64,000 nt of DNA from Caenorhabditis remanei. Its lineage: Eukaryota; Nematoda; Chromadorea; Rhabditida; Rhabditidae. The stretch's first letter is position 1. Every line of letters begins with the position of its first letter. Positions 13,901-24,984 of this stretch are shown here, piece by piece. Made by a program: the position numbers and the translations under genes. Location of the stretch: NCBI RefSeq assembly GCF_010183535.1, contig NC_071329.1:11904001-11968000 (forward strand), given 5' to 3'. The notes beneath the pieces were generated by a model, which saw nothing but the letters and a program-made list of their open reading frames with translations, was not told the DNA's origin and ran no database searches.

Positions 13901-15243
13901 TCCGTTTCCCTTCTTCGGATGTTCTTCAAATATTTGGAGTGTTCTGTCCCATAACAAAAGGTATTTTATTGTAATCATCAAGATCCCAGCCCGAGAATTA
14001 CGACACGTTGTTACAGTAATCTCTTTCTCCGTTATACAAATTGTAAATGTGTTCGAAAAGGGCGGGAGAATAAGGAAACTAAGAAGAAGAATAGAATGGT
14101 ATTATCACCATATTCTGATATGTTTGAATTTGTTCCATTCGATTCATTCAAAGTGATTAAATACTGACCCACATTTTCCACTTTCTCGACTCAAAAAGCA
14201 AGGACGTTCTAATTATGAACAGACACATTTTATGTACTTTTAATAGATGTTAAAAAACAGAGTTTTCGTTTACAATTTTATATTCATTGGATTACCAACC
14301 TCTACGTGGAAAAACGAATTCATGCGGTTCGAAGTTTGAGTTTTGTTATCAAAAAACAATAGTTTGTCATTAGGGTTTCCGAGTGAGTGTGACTGAAATG
14401 CTCAATTATCCAATGCATAGCTGATTTTTTAAACTCTTGATTTCAGATGAACTTTGAACGGACCGTTCTATGTAATTCGATGCGTTGGTTTTTGATTTTC
14501 CAATTGGCTCCAGACTCCAGACTTGATTCCTCTCTATCCCTAAACCAAAAAATTCTCAACCTCTATAGAAATCAAGTCTAACATACACTTCGAATGACAT
14601 CATTCCAATCATACTGTATAACCTTCAAAAAAGTGGCTCTTATTTATATAAAACAATACACTTTCGGTATACGGACCCTCTAATTCATCTCTCTATTGTT
14701 TCCATTTTCTCACCTCTTCTTTCACGCTCCAATTCTCATTCCCATGGATGCTCTCTTCCACTCTAACCGGCAATCTTGCCCCCACCTACGAACTTTTTAT
14801 TCTTCTCGAAAAGTCTTCCAGTTACCTAATTCTCATGTCCTTCTCCTTCCCCCACATAACACTCATCTTGACCTACCATTTCTGGGTACTACGCCGCTTC
14901 TCTCGGGATTTCTGAACGGGTGTTCTATTTTCGAAAAGTTCGAGTCAATTATACGGTATGTACAAGTAAAGACTCTTTTTGAGGCAAGACACGAACCAAT
15001 TAAATGATGTGTGAATGCCCCAGAATCCTCTTCTTCTTCTTCCGAATATGTCGTCTTCGACACGCCTCGCTTCCTTTCTTATTCGTTTCAATGGGGTTTT
15101 GACCTTGTCGGGAGCATCATCTTCCCGCCTCTTTTCTGTATTGTTTGTGTCGCCAATTTGCATGTTTTCAACGCACTTTCTTCGAGACATCTCTTCTTCT
15201 TCTACTACTACTTCTATGTTAACTTTCCTATTAACATTTCACC

Positions 15244-15251
15244 ATTTTCAG
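15244..15251 (+). promoter_or_regulatory. probable SL1 trans-splice acceptor of ZP gene
   Basis: A consensus acceptor (ATTTTCAG) ends one base before the ATG of the ZP gene. No upstream exon with a matching donor and phase is apparent. In Caenorhabditis such a site so close to the start codon is typical of spliced-leader addition. An unseen non-coding 5' exon is the alternative. Confidence 0.5.
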
Positions 15252-15252
15252 A

Positions 15253-17131
15253 ATGACATCAATGAATTACCTATTGCTCATGCTAGCTCTTATCCATAAT
15301 GCTCAATCGATTGTAGATTTTGATAACCATATATCAGGTATTACGGTCTTCTTTTCGAATCTTCTGAATCTTCATATTTTCAGATGAACCAGAAGTATCA
15401 TGTCAAAGTGGTTTCATGTCATTGAAAGTGAATACAGAAAAGAGTCCGCCAGCCCATGTATTCGTCAAAGGTCACTACAGAAAGGTACATATTTTCCATA
15501 GTTTTTTTCCCTGTCCAGCGTGGTTTCTCTCCAAAACGCGTAATTACAAAATGTCCTTTCCGCCAACATCGTTTGTGTCAAATTGAGTGTTTTTTTCTTG
15601 CAGGAAGGCTGCTCGTTTTCAAATACCGCCAATGCCACATTCGATTTCTCCAAGTGTGACGTAATGAGACAACGAGAGGTATGTTTTGGATTGGGATAAT
15701 GAGTACTGATATCTGAAATTATGAAATTTCAGGCGAATCCAAAAGGAATGGCATACTCTGCTACCGTAGTCGTTCAACTTCATCCACTATTCACAACAAA
15801 AGTCGACAGAGCCTATAAACTTCGTTGTTTCTACAAAGAAGCCGAGAAATCAGTTGGGGCTGAGATTTCTGTTAGGTATGATTTTATGATTCTAACCGTA
15901 AAATATTTAACGATTCTGTTGACTCCCAAGGACAATTCGAATCATAATAAATTCGAATGAAACCAATAATATTTCAGTGATCCAACACCGACTCAATTAG
16001 AAGATGAATCTCCTCAACCAACGTGCTCATACACAATCCATAAAGAGTCCCCAAACGGTCCAATTGCAAAATTTGCTCAGCTGGGAGATGTTCTTTATCA
16101 CGTGTGGGAATGTGATTCAGAAACATATCAAATGGAAGTTTATAATTGTGACGTCATCGGAGGAGAAGAGTACAGTAAGAAAGTGATTGGAGAGAATGGA
16201 TGTTCTGAGGACATCTATATCATGCCGAATCTCATCTATAATGAAAATAGAACGAAAGCTTTTGTCAACTCGAATGCTTTCAATTTTCCCGATCAGAACA
16301 GTGTGAGAATCAGCTGCAAAATCAGTGTTTGTGCTACATTGAGTGGAACATGCCATCAGGTATGTAATCGAATCTCAGTAATTTTATAACAAATCAAAGA
16401 TTTTTCAGCCCAAATGTGACGCATCTGCTACTTCAATCGATGAAGTATCACCAACTGATAGAGAATTGGCAAGAGATGAACTCATTACAACACAGATGCC
16501 AACATCTTCTCAATCTTCAACAACTCCTTCAACGACTACATCCCCGTCAACCACCACCACGTCTTCAACCACAACTACATCCACGACAACGACTACAACA
16601 GAAGTGCCAACAACTACAATCACTCAAGTTCTCGATCCAACAACTACAGTAACCCTTCCAACGGATTTCCCAACTCCGGATTCAATCTTCCGATTACTGA
16701 AATCTCCAAGAAAGAATACAAGTGTTATCGAGGACGAAGAGGGATCTGGAATTGAAATTACCGAAGCTTCGTCTCCACGTGCCGAAGCACAACATATGAC
16801 GTCTTCTGAAGAACCAAGAACAACAAAAAGAGAAATCAAGAGAAGAGATGCAATGGATGTTGATGTCTCTTCTGATATCACAATCTTGGACAGTGCTTTC
16901 GGTAAGACATTGGAAGAATTGATCATTCCTTTCAACTCATCAATTTCAGCCTCTGATCTACCCTCTCCTCAAGAACAATCTGGAAAGGAAGAAGTCCCAA
17001 TGAAAGCAGTCTGTCTACCGTATACAGTCCTTTGGCTTCTTCTCGGAATCATCATTTTCGCAGTCTCAATCACATTCGGAGCTCTCTGCTACTCAGCAAG
17101 AAAGAGTCCACGGTTTCAAGTCCTCCCATAA
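15253..17131 (+). CDS. ZP-domain cuticlin-like membrane protein
   Basis: Secreted or apical extracellular-matrix protein, 502 aa, exons 15253-15337, 15384-15484, 15604-15678, 15733-15875, 15978-16359 and 16409-17131. A signal peptide (residues 1-18) is followed by a ZP module with spaced cysteines (VSCQSGFMSL, KLRCFYKE, PTCSYTI, YHVWECDS, YNCDV, NGCSED, ISCKISVCA). The segment around DVLYHVWECD is typical of nematode cuticlins. A Thr/Ser/Pro-rich, probably O-glycosylated stretch follows (TTTTSPSTTTT-like). Then come an acidic linker, a dibasic site (KREIKRR) that could be the furin-type cleavage site of ZP proteins, and a C-terminal transmembrane helix near VLWLLLGIIIFAVSITFG with a short tail. 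Exon 6 contains a 48-nt segment with intron-like ends (16902-16949) that keeps frame either way, so the product may be 486 aa. The exact cut/cutl paralogue is not assigned. Confidence 0.9.
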
Positions 17132-17390
17132 TTTGTTCTCTCCATATAGTTCTCTCTTTTTCTAATTTCATTTATCCTCAGAAGACTTTTCCGTTGCGTG
17201 TACATTCCCCCACATTTCCTTCTCTCTTTAAACAAATGCTTTATTTCATTTCAGCCTTACATATTTTCTTTTTTTTTTTCAAAATGGGTTCTTCTTAATT
17301 ATATTCAGAACAATTCTATTAATTTTAATATCTCTTCAAACTTTTCTTTTTATCTTTGTTTCATAATTTGTGATTTTTAATTTTTCTAAC

Positions 17391-18071
17391 TAGGGAAGGC
17401 CCTCGAGTCAAAGTGGAGTTATGGGACGTGACCTATATCATTTGAAAGCTGAGAAAACGCTGATTTCAAATATATATTCAGTTTTTGCCCTCGAGGCCTG
17501 GTATTCGAGAAAAACGAGGTCAAAGTTTGGACCCACTGACAAGTCATTACCTTTCCGACATGTGTAAAATATCGGCAGCGTGGTGTAGGCGGGTACTTTT
17601 TAAACAATTTGTTTTTCATAAATTTTCAAAAATTTGTCCATCATTTGATGGTCGAACAGTGGTGAAGTACTCGGAAAATTTTTCTCGTCTTTTTTGTTTC
17701 AAATAGTTTATATTTTCACATGAAAATCAATTAAACATTATCCAAATCTTGAAAAAGTGAGACAGACTTGGTCACAGAATCATAAAAGTTCATTACAAAA
17801 AATGCAAAAAAACTTTGGCGTGGTCGGGGACCAAACCCACACCCTTCTCCATGCCGCACTGCCTCACTACCGCCTACACCACGCTGCCGATATTTTACAC
17901 ATGTCGGAAAGGTAATGACTTGTCAGTGGGTCCAAACTTTGACCTCGTTTTTCTCGAATACCAGGCCTCGAGGGCAAAAACTGAATATATATTTCAAATC
18001 AGCGTTTTCTCAGCTTTCAAATGATATAGGTCACGTCCCATAACTCCACTTTGACTCGAGGGCCTTCCCTA
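17391..18071. mobile_element. TA-flanked fold-back DNA transposon (MITE)
   Basis: Two arms of about 200 bp are nearly perfect reverse complements: left about 17393-17593, right about 17870-18069. The ends read GGGAAGGCCCTCGAG and CTCGAGGGCCTTCCC, flanked by TA on both sides (17391-17392, 18070-18071), as expected for Tc1/mariner-type integration. The 276-bp centre has no transposase frame. Near-identity of the arms suggests a recent insertion or conversion. It sits between the ZP gene and the following membrane-protein gene. Part of the centre and the inner right arm look tRNA-derived and are listed separately. Confidence 0.88.
17818..17884 (-). other. tRNA-like sequence inside fold-back element
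   Basis: Read on the minus strand, the 67-nt segment starts GCGTGGT and ends ACCACGC, a perfect 7-bp acceptor-type stem. It contains GGTTTGGTCCC, close to the pol III B-box consensus GGTTCGANTCC, and an upstream GTAGGCGGTAGTGAGG region in A-box position. It is shorter than a normal tRNA and I cannot fold a clear anticodon arm, so it is more likely a tRNA-derived fossil than a working tRNA gene. Confidence 0.35.
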
Positions 18072-18265
18072 GTAAGTTTTCATTTGATTAAATAACTCCG
18101 TGCCAATTTCAGTGTGTTCCCAACTGAAAAAAAGAATTTTGTTTTTTCGTAATTCTTGATATTATTCACGTGACAAATCAAAAAAATCCTTTAAAAACTA
18201 TCCACATCATCTTCGATTTGAACAGAAATCACGTGAAAACTGAACATCCATTATACCATATCCAA

Positions 18266-20148
18266 ATGCTGAAAACTATCGTTTCTTTTTTATGCATAGT
18301 GTAATAAGCAGCTGAGTTTTAAGGTTATATTCAACCACTCTCCATTTCAGTACCTTATCCTCAGAATTCTCAACTCAATGCATTTTGAATCAATCTGGAA
18401 AAGATCGGTGTCTTTCGAGTATTTGTTTTTCTCATTTTCATAAAACTTCTGAAGGAGACGTCGAACGATTCGATTGTGATGAAGAACCATTCAAAATAAA
18501 TAAATCTTCTTGTTTGGAGCTTCTGAAGAAACATGAAACATCTTCGATTTGTATTGGAGAAGGTGATTTTGAATTTTAAAAAAGTAATCTGGATGATCGA
18601 TTTCCCAGGAAATGAAACTCATTGTTGTTGTATCTCTTCGAATCCGGCTCAAATTTGTGCATCCGAAAAAAGGAATACTGCAGAATTGACCCAATTATGG
18701 ACGGTAAAACAAGTATTATACCTGATATTTGGACATATTGGACTAGCTGGAATTGCCCTTTTACTCGTGTATTTCTATATGAAGACTGTGGAAATGTGGC
18801 CAATTGACAATATTGTGATACCGGAAGAGAGCCGAATTACTACTATTTTATTGGCAAAAGTACGATTTTCAGAGATATTTTTATAGTTTGAATCCATAAT
18901 TTCAGTCATTATTTCTCGTTCTTTCACTAATGGTAATCTACTTTCCATTCCGAAAGGTTTGTATGAATCATCCGAAAGGAGTCTACACTACTCCAAGATA
19001 CTTTCTGTATCAGGTATGCCAATCTGAACTTGTCTTCAAAAATCTCATCTTGTTTTCAGATATTCGAAGCTGGAATCGGTCCGTCTCTCTACTTTTCTTT
19101 TCCTTTGGTTTTCTTCCTTTTTGATTTTTCTCTTTACATTCATGTTGTAAGTTAGAGAAAATTTGCCGACCGAACACAGCGACTCAGAAGAAAATTTTTT
19201 TTTTTAAAGAAAAAAAAATTCCAGAAATCTGTGAAATTCATCAATAAATCAGGTGCACTTGCGTTGTCAATTTTCAAATTAGTCACAGTTCCTCTATTCG
19301 TTTACGAATGTTTCTTGGCGACTTTCGATTTATGGCAAAGAGATCACGAGCCGGGATACTGTAGATTTAATGAAGCAATTTGGCAGTTTATGGTTTGAGA
19401 TAGAGCGCTCTTGAAATGAATCTGGTAGTAATTTCAGCTATCACACTTCTTTATTTTCGGATATCATATTCTAATTATCATCCAAACTGTTCTTGTGACT
19501 CGAATGAAAATCGATATTGAATTCTTCCAACGAAGCAGTCGAGAGACTCAAAGCCACGTAGCAACAGTTTTGAGTTCTCAAACTGGAGAGACACGAATCG
19601 AAAGTGAATTCAGTGAAATGGTTTATATTCATCCGAGAGTGAGAATTACAGTTGAAAACTTATTATGAATTGAAAAGAATTTCAGCCATTCCATGTACCA
19701 CGACTTGGAATAAATGTGCTGAATGTGAAGAACAATCGGAATAATGAATGGCTTGCTTTGAGGTTCTTTCTTTTTCTTATTACTTCTGAAATTTATTTTC
19801 AGAGCTCTTCTCTCAACAACTGGATTCTACAAACTGTATCCATCAAAGTTTTTGATTCCTCCAGGAAAAGAAATTTCGGTTTTTTTAATCTTTCCCACCT
19901 TTTTTTTAACAAACCTATTTCAGATTGAAGTGGAACAATGCACGAGAGCAGATTCTCCCACTGCGAACCACAATATTCTTATTGAATGGTTCTCACTCGG
20001 TTCGAGTCCACCGTGCACTGATCTTCAACGCCTTTGGAGTAAACCGTACCTGGTTCCCCAATCTCATTGGCAATATTTTGTTCTTCCGGTTTTTGTTGAT
20101 GATCTTACGATCACTAATAGTTCGACTGTTATGTCTAATTTGGAGTAA
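18266..20148 (+). CDS. five-pass membrane protein with C-terminal MSP-like domain
   Basis: Predicted 479 aa, exons 18266-18300, 18351-18562, 18609-18859, 18906-19013, 19060-19146, 19225-19392, 19438-19638, 19686-19762, 19803-19878 and 19924-20148; every junction keeps phase. The first short exon encodes a signal peptide (MLKTIVSFLCIVTLSS). A Cys-rich ectodomain of roughly 90 residues follows (for example HCCCISS), then about five hydrophobic helices between residues 115 and 320. The last 130 residues resemble the immunoglobulin-like major sperm protein fold: LNVKNN, a YPSKFLIPPGKEISIEVE strand pair and NHNILIEWFSL. With a cleaved signal peptide and five helices, this domain would face the cytoplasm, where MSP domains normally reside. 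I do not know its function. MSP folds often mediate protein-protein contact at membranes. Confidence 0.82.
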
Positions 20149-20450
20149 AACTTTACTATCAAGTTGTAACACAGATCGATTTGTGGGTTAATGATATAAG
20201 TTTTGGGAATTAATCACACGAAAGACCTGAAATGAGAATGACGAGGACAAATGAAGAGGACATTGATAAAACAACGGAGTAATCACAAACAAAAACACGT
20301 AGAGTAAAGTATGTACAATTAAAACATGCAATATATAATTATTAAAAGCTATGCGAATGAAACTACAGATCGAAGAAAGCAACAATGATACATCCATTAA
20401 TCATCTCTGAAAAAAAGTAAATTCAATTTTCTAAGTTTCATGATATTCTC
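20149..20450. other. convergent intergenic spacer
   Basis: About 300 bp separate two convergent stop codons (membrane protein +, nuclear receptor -). AT-rich sequence with no further coding signal; it presumably holds both 3' UTRs. Confidence 0.6.
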
Positions 20451-23132
20451 TTACTTAAATGAGAGCAGATCGTACATTATACTGTCACAGGAAACAACGT
20501 CGAAGAATGTCATGACGAGATATGAGCTAGTCATTGCTTGAACTTGTTCCTGAAAGGTAAATTTGAGATGAAAAACGATACCGATTCGAACAAACCGTAA
20601 TATAACTCATACTGAGGAGTAGCTGCCCGACTCGAATTGCGGGATCTTCATCGCCCCGTTCTTCTACAACTCTATGAAGTGCTTGAACTATTGCATCTCT
20701 TTGACGAGCACAAATGGCACGACCATCGTCAAGTAATCGATAGTTACCTGGAATATAAAATTACAAATTGGCTAAAAATTTATTTTAAAAACTAACTGAT
20801 TTGCCAAATAATGAGAGCTTTCAGTAGAGTATACTCTTCGAATGAAACTTCCAAACGAGCAAATGGTAGTGCCAGATCGAAATATTGTTTCAGTTTCAGT
20901 GGCATCAGAGTTCTAAGAATAAATTTTATTATATTTCGACATCAATGAGCCACTCTTACTTATATTTTTCATGCTCTTGAGTCGATTCAAAATTAGCCTC
21001 GGCACCTGGTTCATCTCCACCGATCGGAACTGGATTCATTTTGATAAAGTCTCCATTGAACAGTATGAGATGTTCGTTTTCAATGCCAACTCTGATGAAT
21101 GCAAACTATCGTTAGAAGATTATCTATTCTCTTCTCACCTATACGTGTAATAAGCGGAAGCGAGCATTGAATCTACAGCACAAGCCATCCGATACACAAC
21201 ATTTTTGTCATTCTTCGCAAGTGCTTGGAATTCAGGAAACTGATTTACATAATCCAGAATCATGACGAAATCGTGTTTGACGAATCCACAAAATGTTTTG
21301 TAATTAAATGGTTTCAGTTGATGCCGTTCGTATGGCTGAAATTCAAGAGAATTGAATAAAAAAGTTGATGAAAAGACCCACACATTCACAGGTTGTATCG
21401 AAAACGTCGCGAATCTGAGTGTCTGTGTACATAATTTTTCTCCTGTCATTCAAAGATGCTTCCGTTCTCACATAATGATCAACCAAATCGAACAACTTGT
21501 TGTCATCGTCCACAATTCGGTAATATTGAACATTAGAATGCTGAATAACTCCTGCATGACTGGTACTCGCTTGTTGTGGATCAAATGGAGGAGAATGAGA
21601 TACTGCACGATGCGAAGATACCATTACAGTAGCCGGTGTTAGAAGGACTGATGGAGTGGACGGAAGTGGAGGTGGAGGTGATAAAGATATCCGTGTAGTC
21701 ATATCGAGTGGTTGGGATGATGATGAGATATCAGGGGAGAGATACGATTCAGGTATAACGTCCGTGGGCTCCATCTTTGGGCTTCCATCTGCAAATGATC
21801 GTTAAAAGCATTGTGTTCGGAATGGTTGAACACTAACCAAGCGCGTTTGTGTAGGAATTCACATATTCATCATACGTATTTTCGATGTTTCCATTCTCAT
21901 TCTTCGACACAACCAATCCTTTGGACCGCCGTTTTGCCACTCTCGTTTCCTCTTTTTTCGCTTGCACCACTGCAAATCAACAAATTACCAACTGTTTTCT
22001 GTACCTCGATCTTGTCGACCGGAACATGTGACAAGTGGCCTTGTGGCAATGATCACTCACGTTCTCTGCGCATTCCAGCTTCTAAACATTTTATAAAACG
22101 ACAATGACGGCAGAGCATTCGGAGTTCAAAGTGAATTTTACAAGGAGTTGAATCATCTCCTGATCCTATACATTCGTATGTCATTGACATTGCAACACTT
22201 CGGCGAAAGAACGCGGCACATGCCTACAAAGAGAAATGAATACATAAACTTTCTACAGAAAATTGTGAGTTTTTATAAGAAGTCCTCTGACATTATGTCC
22301 GCACAATAGTTGCATGTTATCAACTCAATATTCCGGAGGTCTTAAGTTCGTGACGTTGAATGTACTTTTCATTTTCGCATCTTTCTTAACATACTTGCAG
22401 CACACTAACACACAACAATCACTATCAGTAACTTTTCTGTTGTTTATTCGTCTTCTTTAGCAGTTTTATCATACAAAACTTGATCAAAATTGTGCCAACA
22501 TTTGAATAAAGCTAATGTTCACTAGCGTGTCCAATCATTCGATATAGATGAAAATATCTTCTGAGATGATAACTACGCGTAAAACTACGGGTAAGAAAGA
22601 CAGACACAGGTCTATAGTGATGTTTCATCGGAACTAGCGGCCAGTATTTGGAAACAGAAACAAAGACAAACTATACATTCAACTGGAGTATACTATAATT
22701 GACTACAAAACTTAAATTACAGCTATGAAACCACGTGGTGAAAACAAATGTTCGGACTTCGGGAATCTTGATGGTCAGAAATCTGCTCACCTTACAAGAT
22801 CGGCCACCGAAGTGCAGAGTATTAGCAGTCGGAGATGCGCACACGTGGCAACAAAGACTGCTCGATGTGGGCGACGGCATTACATGTGTAGATTTTGGGA
22901 GGATTGGCGGAGTTTGTACAGTTGGCGGAAGTTGCTCTGGTTCGAGTTGTGGTGACAAGGAGTTTTCTTTCCAAATGCAAAAATCTATATCGAATGATGG
23001 TTGGAAATGTCGATCTTGCGATGAAGACCAATCGGTGTCGTCAAGAGACTCTGGAGACGAAACGTCTTCAAAAGAACTTTTAAAATAATCAGTTTGTGGA
23101 TAGGAATATTCATATAGTAGGTCCGCTGACAT
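20451..23132 (-). CDS. nuclear hormone receptor
   Basis: Ligand-regulated or orphan transcription factor, 579 aa, exons 22791-23132, 22061-22223, 21838-21969, 21382-21788, 21139-21335, 20960-21091, 20797-20912, 20596-20747 and 20451-20549. An N-terminal Ser/Asp/Pro-rich region of about 92 residues precedes the C4-type DNA-binding domain. Its first finger (LCCHVCASP ... GGRSCK) is split by an intron from ACAAFFRRS, a junction that falls in the P-box. The second finger ends CRHCRFIKCLEAGM. A hinge of about 130 Ser/Pro-rich residues leads to a helical ligand-binding domain (FEEYTLLKALIIWQIS; AICARQRDAIVQALHRVV). The start is the first in-frame ATG; the frame extends upstream only to a GTG. It lies beside the atg-16/aptf-1/dgk-5 block, so nhr-22 is the candidate orthologue from remembered synteny, unproven. 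Confidence 0.9.
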
Positions 23133-24984
23133 GTTCGAAGAGAATAGAAATGAATGTGGTAGTTTATGAGGGGAATAGGGAGGGCAGAGAAAGAGATGGT
23201 AGAGATGAAAAAGGAGAGAAAAGGTTACCACTGATAAGAAGAAAAGGCAAGAAAGGGCTAATTGAAGAAGAAGAGAAGACGATGTGATCGTAGAACGGGA
23301 TAAAGATAGGAGGATATCAAAAGAACTGGAGAGGTACTATAAACGACCCGCTGTTGAAGGTTGAATGGTAGATTATAAGATAGTTTCCAATTATGGCTTA
23401 CATGGATAGTTACCCAAACATAAAAACGTTCAGGACAGACAAAGAAGGTGACGAGATGGCATTCAAACAAAGAAATTTCTATCCAAAAACTGTTTATTTG
23501 TACAGGGGAAACTAAATAGACTAAATTCTAGAAAAAAAAAGAATGAAGGTTTCATGAAAAGATAGTAAATTAAATCTGTCCGATTCAATCAAAATCTATG
23601 CTTGGAAGTATTGATAACACTATGAAAGGCGTTATGAAAGCCAGAAAAATAACAATTTTCGCAAGTACCAAATTCAGTTTCTGACTATTTTCAATCAATT
23701 TCTTTTTTTCAAATTCGCTGGAATGGAAACACGATTTGAACTAATTGAAATCGTGATTGGAAAAGAACTTGGGAAGAAAATAAACACATTAAATCGAAGG
23801 TTTTTTTTTGACATAGGGAATATTGAAAATCTGGAAACATCCTCTGAAATGCTGTATTTTCCGAGTTAGACCAAACGAACACCTATTTGGATATTAAGTT
23901 TTAAATCGAGTTCACAGAGATTAATAATGAAGAAATGTCGAAATAGAGGTAAAGTTTTTGGAAGAGAGTTAGAGAAATGTTAGAGAGTTGATGGGAGAAA
24001 AGGAGGACACAGGAGGTATCGGAGATTGCGCGGCGGTTGGATTAGAGAGAATTAGAGATAGAAGAACATAGTAATAGTATATTTGAACTAAATGTGGCTT
24101 CGCTGAGGTGCTAATCTTTTAAACTTTTATGAGAGGCGAAGAGAAGAAGCTATATTTTACTATGTCACTGATTCTTCGATAATTCAATAGTTCTCACTTT
24201 TTTTTGGATGTATTAGTAGTTAGCAAATGCATTAAATCATTGGCTAGTAGATCATGTAAGCTGAACTTATTAATTCAATTCGCTTCGTTCTAACCATATT
24301 ATCAGCATTTTTATACTATTTCCACCATACAAAGTCATCCCATTTTGCGGGAACAAAACGGGAACAAAAAATATGTTCGAATGTCATCATTTTCAGAATT
24401 CTTTATTCAGATTTAACGTCAGAAACTAGAAAACCGGGTTAATTTTAAAACTCTGTCACTCAGCCTGCCAGGCGAATCGATAAGAATTGTTCATAAAACA
24501 CGAATCAATGCTGATAACACAAAGTTATGGAAATAATGATTTTTCTCAGAAACGCAGTTAGTGACTTAGTCAATGATATTTAAAGGAAATAAGCATTAGA
24601 ACTCGCTGAAAACAAAGTGTTTTTTAAACTCTGATATTCGCCAGGTGGTCATTAACTGTTATTTTAGCTTCATATAAACGAACAAACATACGAAAAATCT
24701 GAATGAGAAAAATGCTTACTAACCAAATTTATTTTATTGAAAACGGAAAGAGAAAAATGTGACACGATTGGAATGGAACAAGTGGGAGATTTGGAAAGAA
24801 CCGAGACGTTTTTGGTCAAGAAAAGACTAATGGGGAACAGTAAATTCTACACTATTTTTAACATTATTACTAACAAATTTCACACAGTCAAATACGAGAA
24901 CGAAGTCAAACTAGACAGCGTAGGGTTGCGGTAAATGGACAGAAAATGCACGGGATCGCCAAGCAATGCCGCTTCGAAGCTAAT
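23133..24984. other. intergenic region between receptor and kleisin
   Basis: This 1.85-kb stretch lies upstream of the receptor start and downstream of the kleisin stop. It should hold the receptor promoter and the kleisin 3' UTR. It has purine-rich tracts near 23170-23280 but no exon-like reading with splice signals. Confidence 0.5.

Larger units (their letters stand above)
10464..15252. other. gene-poor intergenic region
   Basis: Between the collagen and the ZP gene there are only short, unconnected open frames. A small family of related repeats occupies about 10746-10966 and is listed separately. Pyrimidine-rich tracts directly precede the ZP gene, where a consensus acceptor lies just before its ATG. 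I see no RNA gene. Confidence 0.55.

Noticed and set aside
22725..23088. plus-strand open frames over the receptor's first exon
   Set aside because: They are shadows of the minus-strand DNA-binding-domain exon.
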